Assembly (NCBI GenBank): GCA_902774815.1
Contig: CACYJV010000014.1
Coordinates: forward strand, 1-64,000
Reading direction: 5' to 3'
Length of the DNA stretch: 64,000 nt
Source of the DNA: an uncultured Prevotellaceae bacterium
GTDB taxonomy: Bacteria; Bacteroidota; Bacteroidia; Bacteroidales; Bacteroidaceae
Made by a program: the position numbers and the translations under genes. This document shows positions 18,142 through 25,927 of the stretch, one piece after another (position 1 is the stretch's first letter; every line of letters begins with the position of its first letter). The notes under the pieces are model-generated. The model was not told the origin of the DNA. It made no database searches and worked only from the letters and a program-made list of their open reading frames with translations.

Positions 18142-19752
18142 ATGATTAAGAAAGCATTTCTTACACTCGTGGCAGCAGCGCTGATGCTGCCTGTGACTCT
18201 ATGGGCTCAGCAACCTGAAGCAGGTAAATTCGACTGGCCTTACAAAGTAAAAAACGGAACTATCGTCACTGAAGTGCCTGCCATGCCTGCCGGACAGCAG
18301 ACAGCTCTGGGGCTGACCACTCCGAAGATGGACGTGGTGCGCGTGGCATTCGTTGGCCTGGGCATGCGCGGACCGGGTGCTGTTGAGCGCTGGACCCACA
18401 TTCCTGGCATCCAGATCATGGCCCTTTGCGATCACGAACGCAATCGCGCCGAAGCCTGCAACGGCTACCTGAAAAAGGCATCGATGCCCCCTGCCGACAT
18501 CTACTCGGGCGAAGAGGGTTACAAAGAGCTCTGCAAGCGACCGGACATCGACGTTGTCTACATCGCAACCGACTGGATTCACCACTTCCTCGTGGCCAAA
18601 GAGGCATTGGAAAACGGTAAGCACGTGGCCATCGAGGTACCCTCGGCCATGAACATGAACGAGATTTGGACACTCATCAACCTGTCCGAGCAGAAGCGTT
18701 TGCACTGCATGATCCTTGAGAACTGCTGCTACGACTTCTTCGAACTGAACTCGCTGAACATGGCACAGCAGGGCCTTTTCGGTGAGGTCATCTACGTTCA
18801 GGGCGCCTATCGCCATGAGTTGTCGCCGTTCTGGAACGCCTATTGGAAGAAGGACGCTAACGACAAGCTGGGCTGGCGACTTGACTACAACAAGAAATTC
18901 CGCGGCGACGTCTATGCCACACATGGCCTCGGCCCCGTGGCACAGGTGCTCGACATCCACCGTGGCGACCGAATGAAGACGCTCGTGGCCATGGATACGA
19001 AGTCGTTCGTGGGCCGTAAGCTGGTGAAAGACCGCACTGGCGTGGACGAACCGTTCCGCAATGGCGACCACACCACAACGCTTATCTCCACCGAAAACGG
19101 CAAGGTCATCGAGATACACCACAACGTCATGACGCCGCAACCCTACAACCGTATGTACCAGCTGACGGGAACGACGGGCTTTGCCAACAAGTATCCCACC
19201 GAGGGCTATGCCCTTTCGGCCAAGAACATGAACGATGCCGGCGTGAAACCCAACCACGAGGACCTGTCGGCTCATAGCTATATGAGCGAGGAAGACACCA
19301 AGGCCTTGCTCGAAAAGTACACGTCGCCCATCGTGACGAAGTACGGCGAGGAAGCCAAAGAGGTGGGTGGCCATGGCGGAATGGACTTCATCATGGACTC
19401 GCGCTTCGTCTATTGCCTGCGCAACGGACTGCCTCTTGACATGGATGTCTATGACCTGGCCGAGTGGTGCTGCCTTGCTGAGCTTGGCTCCGTGTCGATG
19501 GACAATGGCAATATGCCCGTGGAAGTGCCCGATTTCACGCGTGGTCACTGGAACGACGTGAAGGGTTACCGCCACGCTTGGGCTGCTCCTGCCGACGAAG
19601 AGCAGACTGCTGCCGCCGGCAAAGCATTCACCGAACAGCTGAAAGCCTGTGGAAAGGTCTATTATGAGACCCTCGATAAGAAGGGCGAAAAGGCTGCCCG
19701 CAAGGCTCTTGCCGCAGCTTGGAAGAAAGCAGCCAAGGCAAAGAAGAAGTAG
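18142..19752 (+). CDS. exported GH109 alpha-N-acetylgalactosaminidase-like protein
   Basis: A GH109 protein of 536 residues with a signal peptide (residues 1-22, ending LWAQ). It contains the NAD-binding GLGMRGPG loop and AIEVPSAMN. LENCCYDFFE, GAYRHEL, YATHGLGP and GHGGMDFIMD follow. The final family block is DVYDLAEWC...EVPDFTRG. Family members remove terminal alpha-GalNAc by a redox mechanism with tightly held NAD. A C-terminal extension rich in Lys and Ala (last 40 residues) is not part of the usual fold. It is preceded by its own promoter and followed by a long inverted repeat before sdaA. Confidence 0.82.
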   Translation: MIKKAFLTLVAAALMLPVTLWAQQPEAGKFDWPYKVKNGTIVTEVPAMPAGQQTALGLTTPKMDVVRVAFVGLGMRGPGAVERWTHIPGIQIMALCDHERNRAEACNGYLKKASMPPADIYSGEEGYKELCKRPDIDVVYIATDWIHHFLVAKEALENGKHVAIEVPSAMNMNEIWTLINLSEQKRLHCMILENCCYDFFELNSLNMAQQGLFGEVIYVQGAYRHELSPFWNAYWKKDANDKLGWRLDYNKKFRGDVYATHGLGPVAQVLDIHRGDRMKTLVAMDTKSFVGRKLVKDRTGVDEPFRNGDHTTTLISTENGKVIEIHHNVMTPQPYNRMYQLTGTTGFANKYPTEGYALSAKNMNDAGVKPNHEDLSAHSYMSEEDTKALLEKYTSPIVTKYGEEAKEVGGHGGMDFIMDSRFVYCLRNGLPLDMDVYDLAEWCCLAELGSVSMDNGNMPVEVPDFTRGHWNDVKGYRHAWAAPADEEQTAAAGKAFTEQLKACGKVYYETLDKKGEKAARKALAAAWKKAAKAKKK

Positions 19753-19760
19753 TAGTAGTT

Positions 19761-19895
19761 GGAAGTTAAAGAAGTTAAGGAAGTCAAAGAAGTTAAAGGA
19801 CATTAGTTTTACTGTTTGAACTATCTTAGAAGACGAACTATAAGAAAGAGTATAGTCCTTTAACTTCTTTAACTTCCTTAACTTCTTTAACTTCC
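19761..19895. repeat. 41-nt inverted repeat built from GAAGTTAAR units
   Basis: The left arm (19761-19801) and right arm (19855-19895) are complementary at 40 of 41 positions around a 53-nt loop. Each arm consists of four tandem 9-nt units of the form GAAGTTAAR. The right arm ends 14 nt before the sdaA start codon, so a folded transcript would bring the hairpin close to its ribosome site. Confidence 0.92.
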
Positions 19896-19909
19896 CCAAA
19901 AACATCCCT

Positions 19910-21115
19910 ATGAAGTCTCTTAAGGAAATATTCAGAATTGGAAAAGGACCGTCATCGTCGCACACGATGGGACCTATGAAAGCGGCACAGATATACGCCA
20001 GTCGGCACCCTGAAGCACATAGCTTTGAGGTGACGCTCTATGGCTCATTGGCTGCCACTGGCAAAGGTCACATGACCGACGTAGCCATCGTTGAAGGACT
20101 CTCGAGCGTGGGTCCCGTCAACATTATATGGAATGCACGGGAACGATTGCCCTTCCATCCCAACGGCATGCTGTTCAAAGCCGTTGACAAAGAAGGGCGT
20201 ACGTGCGACCCGTGGACGGTGTTCAGCGTGGGCGGAGGTGCCCTTTCGGAGGGCGAAAACGACACGTTGGGCCACGGAGGCGACGAGATTTACCAGATGC
20301 AGACACTCGGTGAGATTCAGGAATGGTGCGAACGCTACGGCCGAGGCTACTGGGAATACGTGGAGAAATGCGAGGATAGCGACATCTGGGACTATCTGCG
20401 TGAGGTGTGGCAGGTGATGCAGGCTGCCGTTGAACGTGGCCTCAACCACGAAGGAGTGCTGCCCGGACCGCTCGGATTGGCCCGCAAGGCACCCACTTAC
20501 TACGTGAAAGCATCGGGCTACAAGGCCCACTTGCAGAGCCGAGGCATGGTGTTTGCCTATGCGCTGGCCGTGAGCGAGGAGAACGCTTCGGGTGGTATCA
20601 TCGCCACAGCGCCCACCTGCGGCTCGTGCGGAGTGCTGCCTGCCGTGCTCTATCACTTGTCGCGCGGCCACATGTTCTCCGAGGAACGCATCCTCCACGC
20701 AATGGCTACGGCCGGACTTATCGGCAATGTGGCGAAGCAAAACGCCTCCATCTCAGGTGCCGACGTGGGTTGTCAGGGCGAGGTTGGCGTAGCTTGTGCC
20801 ATGGCATCGGCCGCTGCCTGCCAACTGTTTGGCGGCTCACCTGCACAGATTGAGTATGCTGCTGAGATGGGATTGGAGCACCATCTGGGCATGACGTGCG
20901 ACCCCATGTGCGGTCTGGTGCAGATTCCGTGCATCGAGCGCAATGCTTTTGCCGCCACACGTGCCCTCGATTCGCAGCTCTATGCAGCCTTCAGCGATGG
21001 GCGTCACCGCGTCACTTACGATCGAGTGGTGCGCGTCATGAAGAAAACGGGCCACGATTTGCCGTCGCTCTACAAGGAAACGTCGGCTGGTGGACTGGCT
21101 ACCGAAGGCCTGTAG
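19910..21115 (+). CDS. sdaA: L-serine ammonia-lyase, iron-sulfur dependent
   Basis: Deaminates L-serine to pyruvate and ammonia in the cytosol. The 401-residue single chain joins the beta part (FRIGKGPSSSHTMGPM near the N-terminus) and the alpha part. It carries the cysteines expected to hold the [4Fe-4S] cluster (TAPTCGSCGVLP, MTCDPMCGLVQIPC). The start at 19910 fits the family N-terminus (KSLKEIFRIGKGPSSSH). The gene follows GH109 after a large inverted repeat and is followed within 23 nt by 22-nt array 2. Confidence 0.94.
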   Translation: MKSLKEIFRIGKGPSSSHTMGPMKAAQIYASRHPEAHSFEVTLYGSLAATGKGHMTDVAIVEGLSSVGPVNIIWNARERLPFHPNGMLFKAVDKEGRTCDPWTVFSVGGGALSEGENDTLGHGGDEIYQMQTLGEIQEWCERYGRGYWEYVEKCEDSDIWDYLREVWQVMQAAVERGLNHEGVLPGPLGLARKAPTYYVKASGYKAHLQSRGMVFAYALAVSEENASGGIIATAPTCGSCGVLPAVLYHLSRGHMFSEERILHAMATAGLIGNVAKQNASISGADVGCQGEVGVACAMASAAACQLFGGSPAQIEYAAEMGLEHHLGMTCDPMCGLVQIPCIERNAFAATRALDSQLYAAFSDGRHRVTYDRVVRVMKKTGHDLPSLYKETSAGGLATEGL

Positions 21116-21137
21116 CACACTTATTCCGCCTGCATCG

Positions 21138-21336
21138 CAATCCTTTGAACGTACAAAAGCACTGCTTCCTGCCTTGGAAAGCAGTGCTTTTTCATGTTAG
21201 AAAGCATTGAGTTACAGGCTACAAAGCATTGAGTTATAGAATAGAAAGCATTGAGTTGCAGGCAAAAAGGCATAGGTCCGTAAGCGTGAATGCAGTGCGT
21301 CTAAGGGGTAAAAGCACGAAAAGCCCATCACTCAGC
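21138..21336. repeat. 22-nt phased repeat array, 9 units (array 2)
   Basis: Unit starts lie at 21138, 21160, 21182, 21205, 21227, 21249, 21271, 21293 and 21315. Spacing is 22 nt with one 23-nt step. The cleanest units (21205, 21227, 21249) begin CATTGAGTT, and the first two of them end in AAAG. The second and third units form the sdaA terminator hairpin, so the terminator is phased with the array. The array begins 23 nt after sdaA and runs toward the convergent phosphatase gene. Confidence 0.85.
21155..21192 (+). terminator. intrinsic terminator of sdaA
   Basis: AAAAGCACTGCTTCC (21155-21169) pairs with GGAAAGCAGTGCTTTT (21176-21191), with one bulged A and a 6-nt loop. It ends in T5. Confidence 0.75.
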
Positions 21337-21376
21337 AGCGAGGCTGGGTGATGGGCTGTATGTTTTGAGAACGATC

Positions 21377-22879
21377 TTAGCGTTGGTTGACCACTGGAAC
21401 GATGGCATCGCCAATGCAAGAGTTAGGCATCTGGATGTGTAGCATGGCGCAAACGGTGGGCGCGATGTCAACGATACGCGTGGGCACCGACGTCTCGCCG
21501 TGCTGGATATGCCAGCCAAAGAAGGTCAGGGGAATATGGGCATCGTAAGGATTCCACTCGCTATGGGTGGTGCCGATGTAGTCTTTGCCGAACTCCCATG
21601 AGAACATTTGGGAACGCGGCAGGCAGTAGATGTCGCCCGAACGCATACGGTTATAGCCGTTGACGATACGCTCGCGAATGAGCTGGGGCACAGGTGCCGT
21701 GGCTGCATGGGCGCAATCGACCACGTAAAGCAGTTTCTCGTTCTGCATAGCCACTGCAATGGCCTCGTCCTTAGCCTCCTGCAGCGATATGCCGGCACTG
21801 TCAAGACGGGCGTGGTTCAGGAAGATGAAGTCGCCATAGTTGCCCACTGCGAGTCGCTCCACACCGTATTTGGCAGCAAGACGCTCATTGATAGCCTTCA
21901 CAGTGCCCGATGCATTCCACCCGTCGGCAGGCAGTTTGTGATCGCGCATGAAGTTTGGATTATGTGCACCGCCATGGTCTGCCGAGAGGAAGAGCAGGTA
22001 ATTGCCACGTCCGAGCTTACTGTCGAGCACCGAAAGGAAGTGGGCTAAGTCGCGGTCGAGTTGCCTATAGGCTTGTTTTGTGAGGTCGCCGCGGGTGCCA
22101 TATTGGTGAGCTATGGCATCGGTCGATGAGATGCTGACGCAGAGCATGTCGGTAACGTCGCCCTGTCCCAGGCGTTCGTTCTCCAAAATGGCCTCAGCCA
22201 TCTTGAAGGTAGCGGTCACTCCCTCGGGCATCAACTTCAGATCCTTGTCGGGACTGACTGCGTTCTTGCGGTTGAAGTCCTGCACCCACTTGGGCAGTTC
22301 CTGCATATAGTAGGTTGAAGAGATAAATCCACCGGTCGACTTGTCGTACCAATAGGCTGCATTGGCCGAGTGTCCGGCAGGCAGAATAGCTGCACGGTCC
22401 TTCAAAGCCACGCCGAAGACGCGCGAACGGAAGTCGTTCGACAAGCGCAACTGGTCGCCGATGGTGTTGCCAAGCATGTTGCGTGGCGACATCTTTCCAG
22501 CTTTCGACGTGCTACCTACCGACTCAACGGTCGGATCGCCACAGCAGTATTGCCAACTCTTTCGTGCGTGATCGTAGAAGTCGTTGCCACAGATGCCATG
22601 CAGGGCGGGTGTCGATCCGGTGTAGACACTTGTGTGACCAATGGCCGTCACCGTAGGTACGTAGTTGATCATGGTGTTCGCACAGTCGAAGCCTTCATCA
22701 ACCAAACGGCGCAATCCGCCATCGACAAAGTCCTCATAGTAATAGTACAGATAGTCCCAACGCATCTGATCGACCACCAGGCCGACCACGAGTTTCGGGC
22801 GTTCAATCTTGGCTGCCCAGGCAGGTGTGCCCATCAACATGAGCACAAGCAGCAGAAAAAGGTGACAGTTCTTCTTCAT
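21377..22879 (-). CDS. PafA-like alkaline phosphatase
   Basis: An exported phosphatase of 500 residues in the alkaline phosphatase superfamily. The start at 22879 gives a signal peptide (MKKNCHLFLLLVLMLMG...AWA), which the longer frame would bury. Metal-site and nucleophile motifs are present: VVDQMRWD (Asp37), PTVTAIGHTS (75-84, nucleophile Thr), STDAIAHQYG, SADHGG and a late His in GTTHSEWNPYD. These fit the PafA type with a Thr nucleophile. The enzyme releases phosphate from monoesters in the periplasm. The promoter is TATCTTTG at 22911-22918, divergent from the next gene. Confidence 0.88.
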   Translation of the reverse strand: MKKNCHLFLLLVLMLMGTPAWAAKIERPKLVVGLVVDQMRWDYLYYYYEDFVDGGLRRLVDEGFDCANTMINYVPTVTAIGHTSVYTGSTPALHGICGNDFYDHARKSWQYCCGDPTVESVGSTSKAGKMSPRNMLGNTIGDQLRLSNDFRSRVFGVALKDRAAILPAGHSANAAYWYDKSTGGFISSTYYMQELPKWVQDFNRKNAVSPDKDLKLMPEGVTATFKMAEAILENERLGQGDVTDMLCVSISSTDAIAHQYGTRGDLTKQAYRQLDRDLAHFLSVLDSKLGRGNYLLFLSADHGGAHNPNFMRDHKLPADGWNASGTVKAINERLAAKYGVERLAVGNYGDFIFLNHARLDSAGISLQEAKDEAIAVAMQNEKLLYVVDCAHAATAPVPQLIRERIVNGYNRMRSGDIYCLPRSQMFSWEFGKDYIGTTHSEWNPYDAHIPLTFFGWHIQHGETSVPTRIVDIAPTVCAMLHIQMPNSCIGDAIVPVVNQR

Positions 22880-22910
22880 AAGGAATCTAGTTTTAATGTT
22901 AAATATAGGG

Positions 22911-22918
22911 CAAAGATA
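22911..22918 (-). promoter_or_regulatory. -7 element (TATCTTTG) for the phosphatase gene
   Basis: Plus-strand CAAAGATA, 31 nt upstream of the ATG at 22879. Confidence 0.5.
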
Positions 22919-22993
22919 CGAAAATATTTTGGTAATCGAACAATTCGTCATGTTTTTTCGTCATTTTCCATGCACTTTATAAGGATTTTTTCG

Positions 22994-23001
22994 TATCTTT
23001 G
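22994..23001 (+). promoter_or_regulatory. -7 element immediately upstream of the lipoprotein gene
   Basis: TATCTTTG, then 8 nt, then ATG at 23010. Initiation would leave almost no leader. Confidence 0.45.
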
Positions 23002-23009
23002 CCGTGTCA

Positions 23010-23741
23010 ATGAGACAATGGACAGTTTTCATATGGCTTCTCTGCCTCGCAGCCGTAGTGGGATGCGAGAACAGAACTGTGGCGGTCAGCAACGACGAGC
23101 AGACCGAACAACTGCTCATGGAGACCGACACCACACAAAGCCTCTACGTCTACTACCCGCTGTTTACCTACATCGATCTGGCTTGCGGCGAGATGCCACG
23201 AGTAAGCGATCCCAACGTGGTGATGTGCCTGTCGGCTGCCTTCACAGGCAAAGAGACTTCGCTCTTCAGTCACAACAATATCGCAGGCGACCATGTGGCA
23301 AGCGGCGTCTTTCACGAAGGTTACCGCTGCCAGGCCAATACCGGACTGTTCGTCTACTATGACCAGCGATGGCAATTCATACCTTCTGCCACTTCTGACT
23401 CGCTCACTCGGGCAGCCGATGAGGGCGGAATGGGGTTCGCACAGATCATGCTTGTCTACCGTGGCAAGCCCTGTCAGGTGCAGATAGGCGGTCGAAACCG
23501 CTTCCGTGCGCTATGCGAAAAGGACGGAAGGCTATGCATTGTTGAGAGCAGAAGCCTGCAGGACATCGACTCATTCGTGCGTTGCCTGCTCAACTACGAC
23601 GTCCGCCACGCCCTTTACCTGCAGCCTGGCGAGGGGTGGAACTACTCCTGGTATCGCGATGCGGCTGGGGTGGCCCATGAAATGCACCCAAAGACGCACG
23701 ACTACTCGACCAATTGGCTGACGTTCTACCATCTGCGTTAA
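23010..23741 (+). CDS. predicted lipoprotein, possibly phosphodiester glycosidase-like
   Basis: A 243-residue protein with a lipoprotein signal (WLLCLAAVVGC, Cys near 19), so it is probably anchored in a membrane. I do not firmly recognise the family. The order of conserved-looking blocks (VFHEGYRCQANTGLFV, MGFAQIMLVYRGKPC, GRLCIVESRS, RHALYLQPGEGWNYSWY) recalls NAGPA-type phosphodiester glycosidases, but this is a weak impression. The start could also be GTG at 23004, two codons earlier. The gene is divergent from the phosphatase and 71 nt before ptb. Confidence 0.65.
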   Translation: MRQWTVFIWLLCLAAVVGCENRTVAVSNDEQTEQLLMETDTTQSLYVYYPLFTYIDLACGEMPRVSDPNVVMCLSAAFTGKETSLFSHNNIAGDHVASGVFHEGYRCQANTGLFVYYDQRWQFIPSATSDSLTRAADEGGMGFAQIMLVYRGKPCQVQIGGRNRFRALCEKDGRLCIVESRSLQDIDSFVRCLLNYDVRHALYLQPGEGWNYSWYRDAAGVAHEMHPKTHDYSTNWLTFYHLR

Positions 23742-23812
23742 CCCAAAACCTGAGTAAGCGAAACACTGTAGCAGAAAAATCTTATAATAACCTATAAAAC
23801 CTATTCAACATT

Positions 23813-24730
23813 ATGGAAACCATTAAGAGTTTTGAAGACATGCTTGCCCACCTCGCAAAGCAAGGTGAACGCAAACGCGTGGCTATCGTTTGGGCCGCCG
23901 ACCACAACTCACAAGTATCTGTTCAGCATGCCCTTGAGGCTGGATTCATCGACGCCATCTTCGTTGGATGCCAGCAAGCCGTTGAACAGAATGCTGACAT
24001 CATGCAGTATAGCGACCACATCTTCTTCGAGGATGCTGAGGGTGCCGATGCCGCTGCATGTCGTGCCGTGGAAATGGTGCACGAAGGCAAGGTCGACGTA
24101 CTCATGAAAGGACTCATCAATACCGATAATCTGCTGCACGTAGTGCTCAACAAAGAGAAGGGCATCCTGCCCCGTGGACGTGTGCTCACACACATCACGG
24201 CTGCCAAAATGGCCGAATACGACAAGCTGTTGTTCTTCACCGACCCAGCTGTCATCCCCTATCCCACACACGAACAGCGCATCGAACAGGTGCGTTACGT
24301 CAGCAATCTCTGCCACGCCATGGGCATTGACGAGCCGCGTATCGCTCTGAACCACTGCACAGAGAAGGTGAACGAGAAGTACTTCCCATTCACTGTGGGT
24401 TATCTGGAGATCAAGGAAATGGCCAAGAACGGCGAGTTTGGACGCTGCATCGTCGACGGTCCGCTCGACCTGAAGACCAGCATTTCGCCTGAAAGCCTGC
24501 GCATCAAGGGCATCGAATCGCCCCTGGAAGGCAAGGCCGATGCCATCGTCTTCCCCGACATCGAGGCAGGAAATGCCTTCTACAAGGCCATCACCTTCTT
24601 CCATAGCGACACTGCTGGCATGCTCGTCGGCCCCATCGTGCCAGTCGTTCTGCCCTCGCGTGCCGACTCAAAGCGCTGTAAGTTCAACTCATTGGCACTC
24701 GCCGCGATGATGAGTAACGAAACAAAATAA
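23813..24730 (+). CDS. ptb: phosphate butyryltransferase
   Basis: Transfers an acyl group between CoA and phosphate in the cytosol. The 305-residue length and blocks such as DVLMKGLINTDNLLH, RGRVLTHITA, FFTDPAVIPYP and VDGPLDLKTSISPE fit the Ptb branch of the Pta/Ptb family. It is followed 60 nt later by butyrate kinase, the usual partner. Together they convert an acyl-CoA to the free acid with ATP formation. In Bacteroidales the substrates may be branched-chain acyl-CoAs such as isobutyryl- or isovaleryl-CoA, which the sequence cannot settle. Confidence 0.92.
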   Translation: METIKSFEDMLAHLAKQGERKRVAIVWAADHNSQVSVQHALEAGFIDAIFVGCQQAVEQNADIMQYSDHIFFEDAEGADAAACRAVEMVHEGKVDVLMKGLINTDNLLHVVLNKEKGILPRGRVLTHITAAKMAEYDKLLFFTDPAVIPYPTHEQRIEQVRYVSNLCHAMGIDEPRIALNHCTEKVNEKYFPFTVGYLEIKEMAKNGEFGRCIVDGPLDLKTSISPESLRIKGIESPLEGKADAIVFPDIEAGNAFYKAITFFHSDTAGMLVGPIVPVVLPSRADSKRCKFNSLALAAMMSNETK

Positions 24731-24790
24731 TAATAAATCTTCCCCGTTTGCTGCAACACATTCGCAGCCTAACCTTCCAAAATCATCACC

Positions 24791-25858
24791 ATGCAAATCT
24801 TAGCCATCAACCCGGGCTCCACTTCCACGAAGATTGCCGTCTACGACGACGAGAAGCCCATTCTGCTGCGCACCATCCGCCACTCGGCAGAGGAACTCAG
24901 CAAGTTTGAAGACGTCATCTACGAATTCCCGTTCCGCAAACAGCTCGTCATCGACGAACTGAAACGCAACGACATACCACTGCAGTTCGATGCTGTCATC
25001 GGGCGAGGTGGACTGGTGAAACCTATCGCCGGCGGCACCTATGAAATCAACCAGACCATGCTCGACGACACGCATAGCGGCATCGCCATGCACAACCACG
25101 CCTGCAACCTCGGTTGTCTCATCGCTTACGACATCGCAAGGGACATTCCCGATTGCCGCTCATTCATTGCCGATCCCGGTGTGGTCGACGAGCTGAACGA
25201 CTATGCCCGCATCTCCGGATCACCGCTTATGAACCGTATTTGCATCTGGCATGCGCTGAACCAACGTGCCATTGCCAAGCGCTTTGCACGTGAGATCGGT
25301 CGCCGATACGACGACATGAACCTCATCATCTGCCACCTCGGAGGAGGCATTTCCATAGCTGCACACGACCACGGAAGGGCAGTTGATGCCAACAACGCAT
25401 TGGACGGCGAAGGGCCTTTCTCGCCTGAGCGTGCAGGAAGTCTGCCCGCTGCAGACCTCATACGCCTGTGTTTCTCGGGCAAATACACCGAGGCTCAGCT
25501 CCTGAAGCGCGTCGCCGGACAGGCTGGACTGACGGCCCACCTGGGAAGCAACGACATGCGAGCCATAGAAAAGCGCATCTCTGAGGGCGACCAACATGCC
25601 AAAGTCATCGTCGATGCCATGATTTATCATGTGGCGAAGAACATCGTTGCCGAAGGAGCCGTGCTCTGTGGCGACATCAACGCCATACTTCTCACCGGCG
25701 GACTGGCACGTTCGGAGTACATCATCACTAACCTGCGCCGCCGCATTGATTTCCTTGCACCCGTCTATTGCTATCCTGGCGAGGACGAAATGGAGGCTCT
25801 CGCCATGAACGCACTGGAGGTTCTGCGCGGCCGGCAGGAGGCAAAAGTCTACGTATAA
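24791..25858 (+). CDS. buk: butyrate kinase
   Basis: An acetokinase-family kinase of 355 residues that makes ATP and carboxylate from an acyl phosphate. Motifs are NPGSTSTKIAVYD at the N-terminus, IGRGGLVKPIAGGTY, the phosphate loop CHLGGGISIAAH and LTGGLARSEY near the C-terminus. It is translated after ptb with a 60-nt gap and followed at once by a GC-rich terminator, so ptb-buk is a two-gene operon. Confidence 0.94.
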   Translation: MQILAINPGSTSTKIAVYDDEKPILLRTIRHSAEELSKFEDVIYEFPFRKQLVIDELKRNDIPLQFDAVIGRGGLVKPIAGGTYEINQTMLDDTHSGIAMHNHACNLGCLIAYDIARDIPDCRSFIADPGVVDELNDYARISGSPLMNRICIWHALNQRAIAKRFAREIGRRYDDMNLIICHLGGGISIAAHDHGRAVDANNALDGEGPFSPERAGSLPAADLIRLCFSGKYTEAQLLKRVAGQAGLTAHLGSNDMRAIEKRISEGDQHAKVIVDAMIYHVAKNIVAEGAVLCGDINAILLTGGLARSEYIITNLRRRIDFLAPVYCYPGEDEMEALAMNALEVLRGRQEAKVYV

Positions 25859-25874
25859 GCCAACTAACTACAGC

Positions 25875-25902
25875 AGGTGGCGGCACTGTCGCCACCTCTT
25901 TT
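25875..25902 (+). terminator. intrinsic terminator of ptb-buk
   Basis: AGGTGGCG (25875-25882) pairs with CGCCACCT (25890-25897) around a 7-nt loop, then CTTTT. It lies 17 nt after the buk stop. Confidence 0.7.
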
Positions 25903-25927
25903 CACTTACCCAACACTACTGACAACT

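Noticed and set aside
18199-19965. 588-codon open frame on the minus strand
   Set aside because: Antisense to the clear GH109 gene. It has no start signals and its translation matches no family; a codon-bias shadow.
23813-24730. Phosphate acetyltransferase
   Set aside because: The length of 305 residues and the adjacent butyrate kinase favour the Ptb branch.
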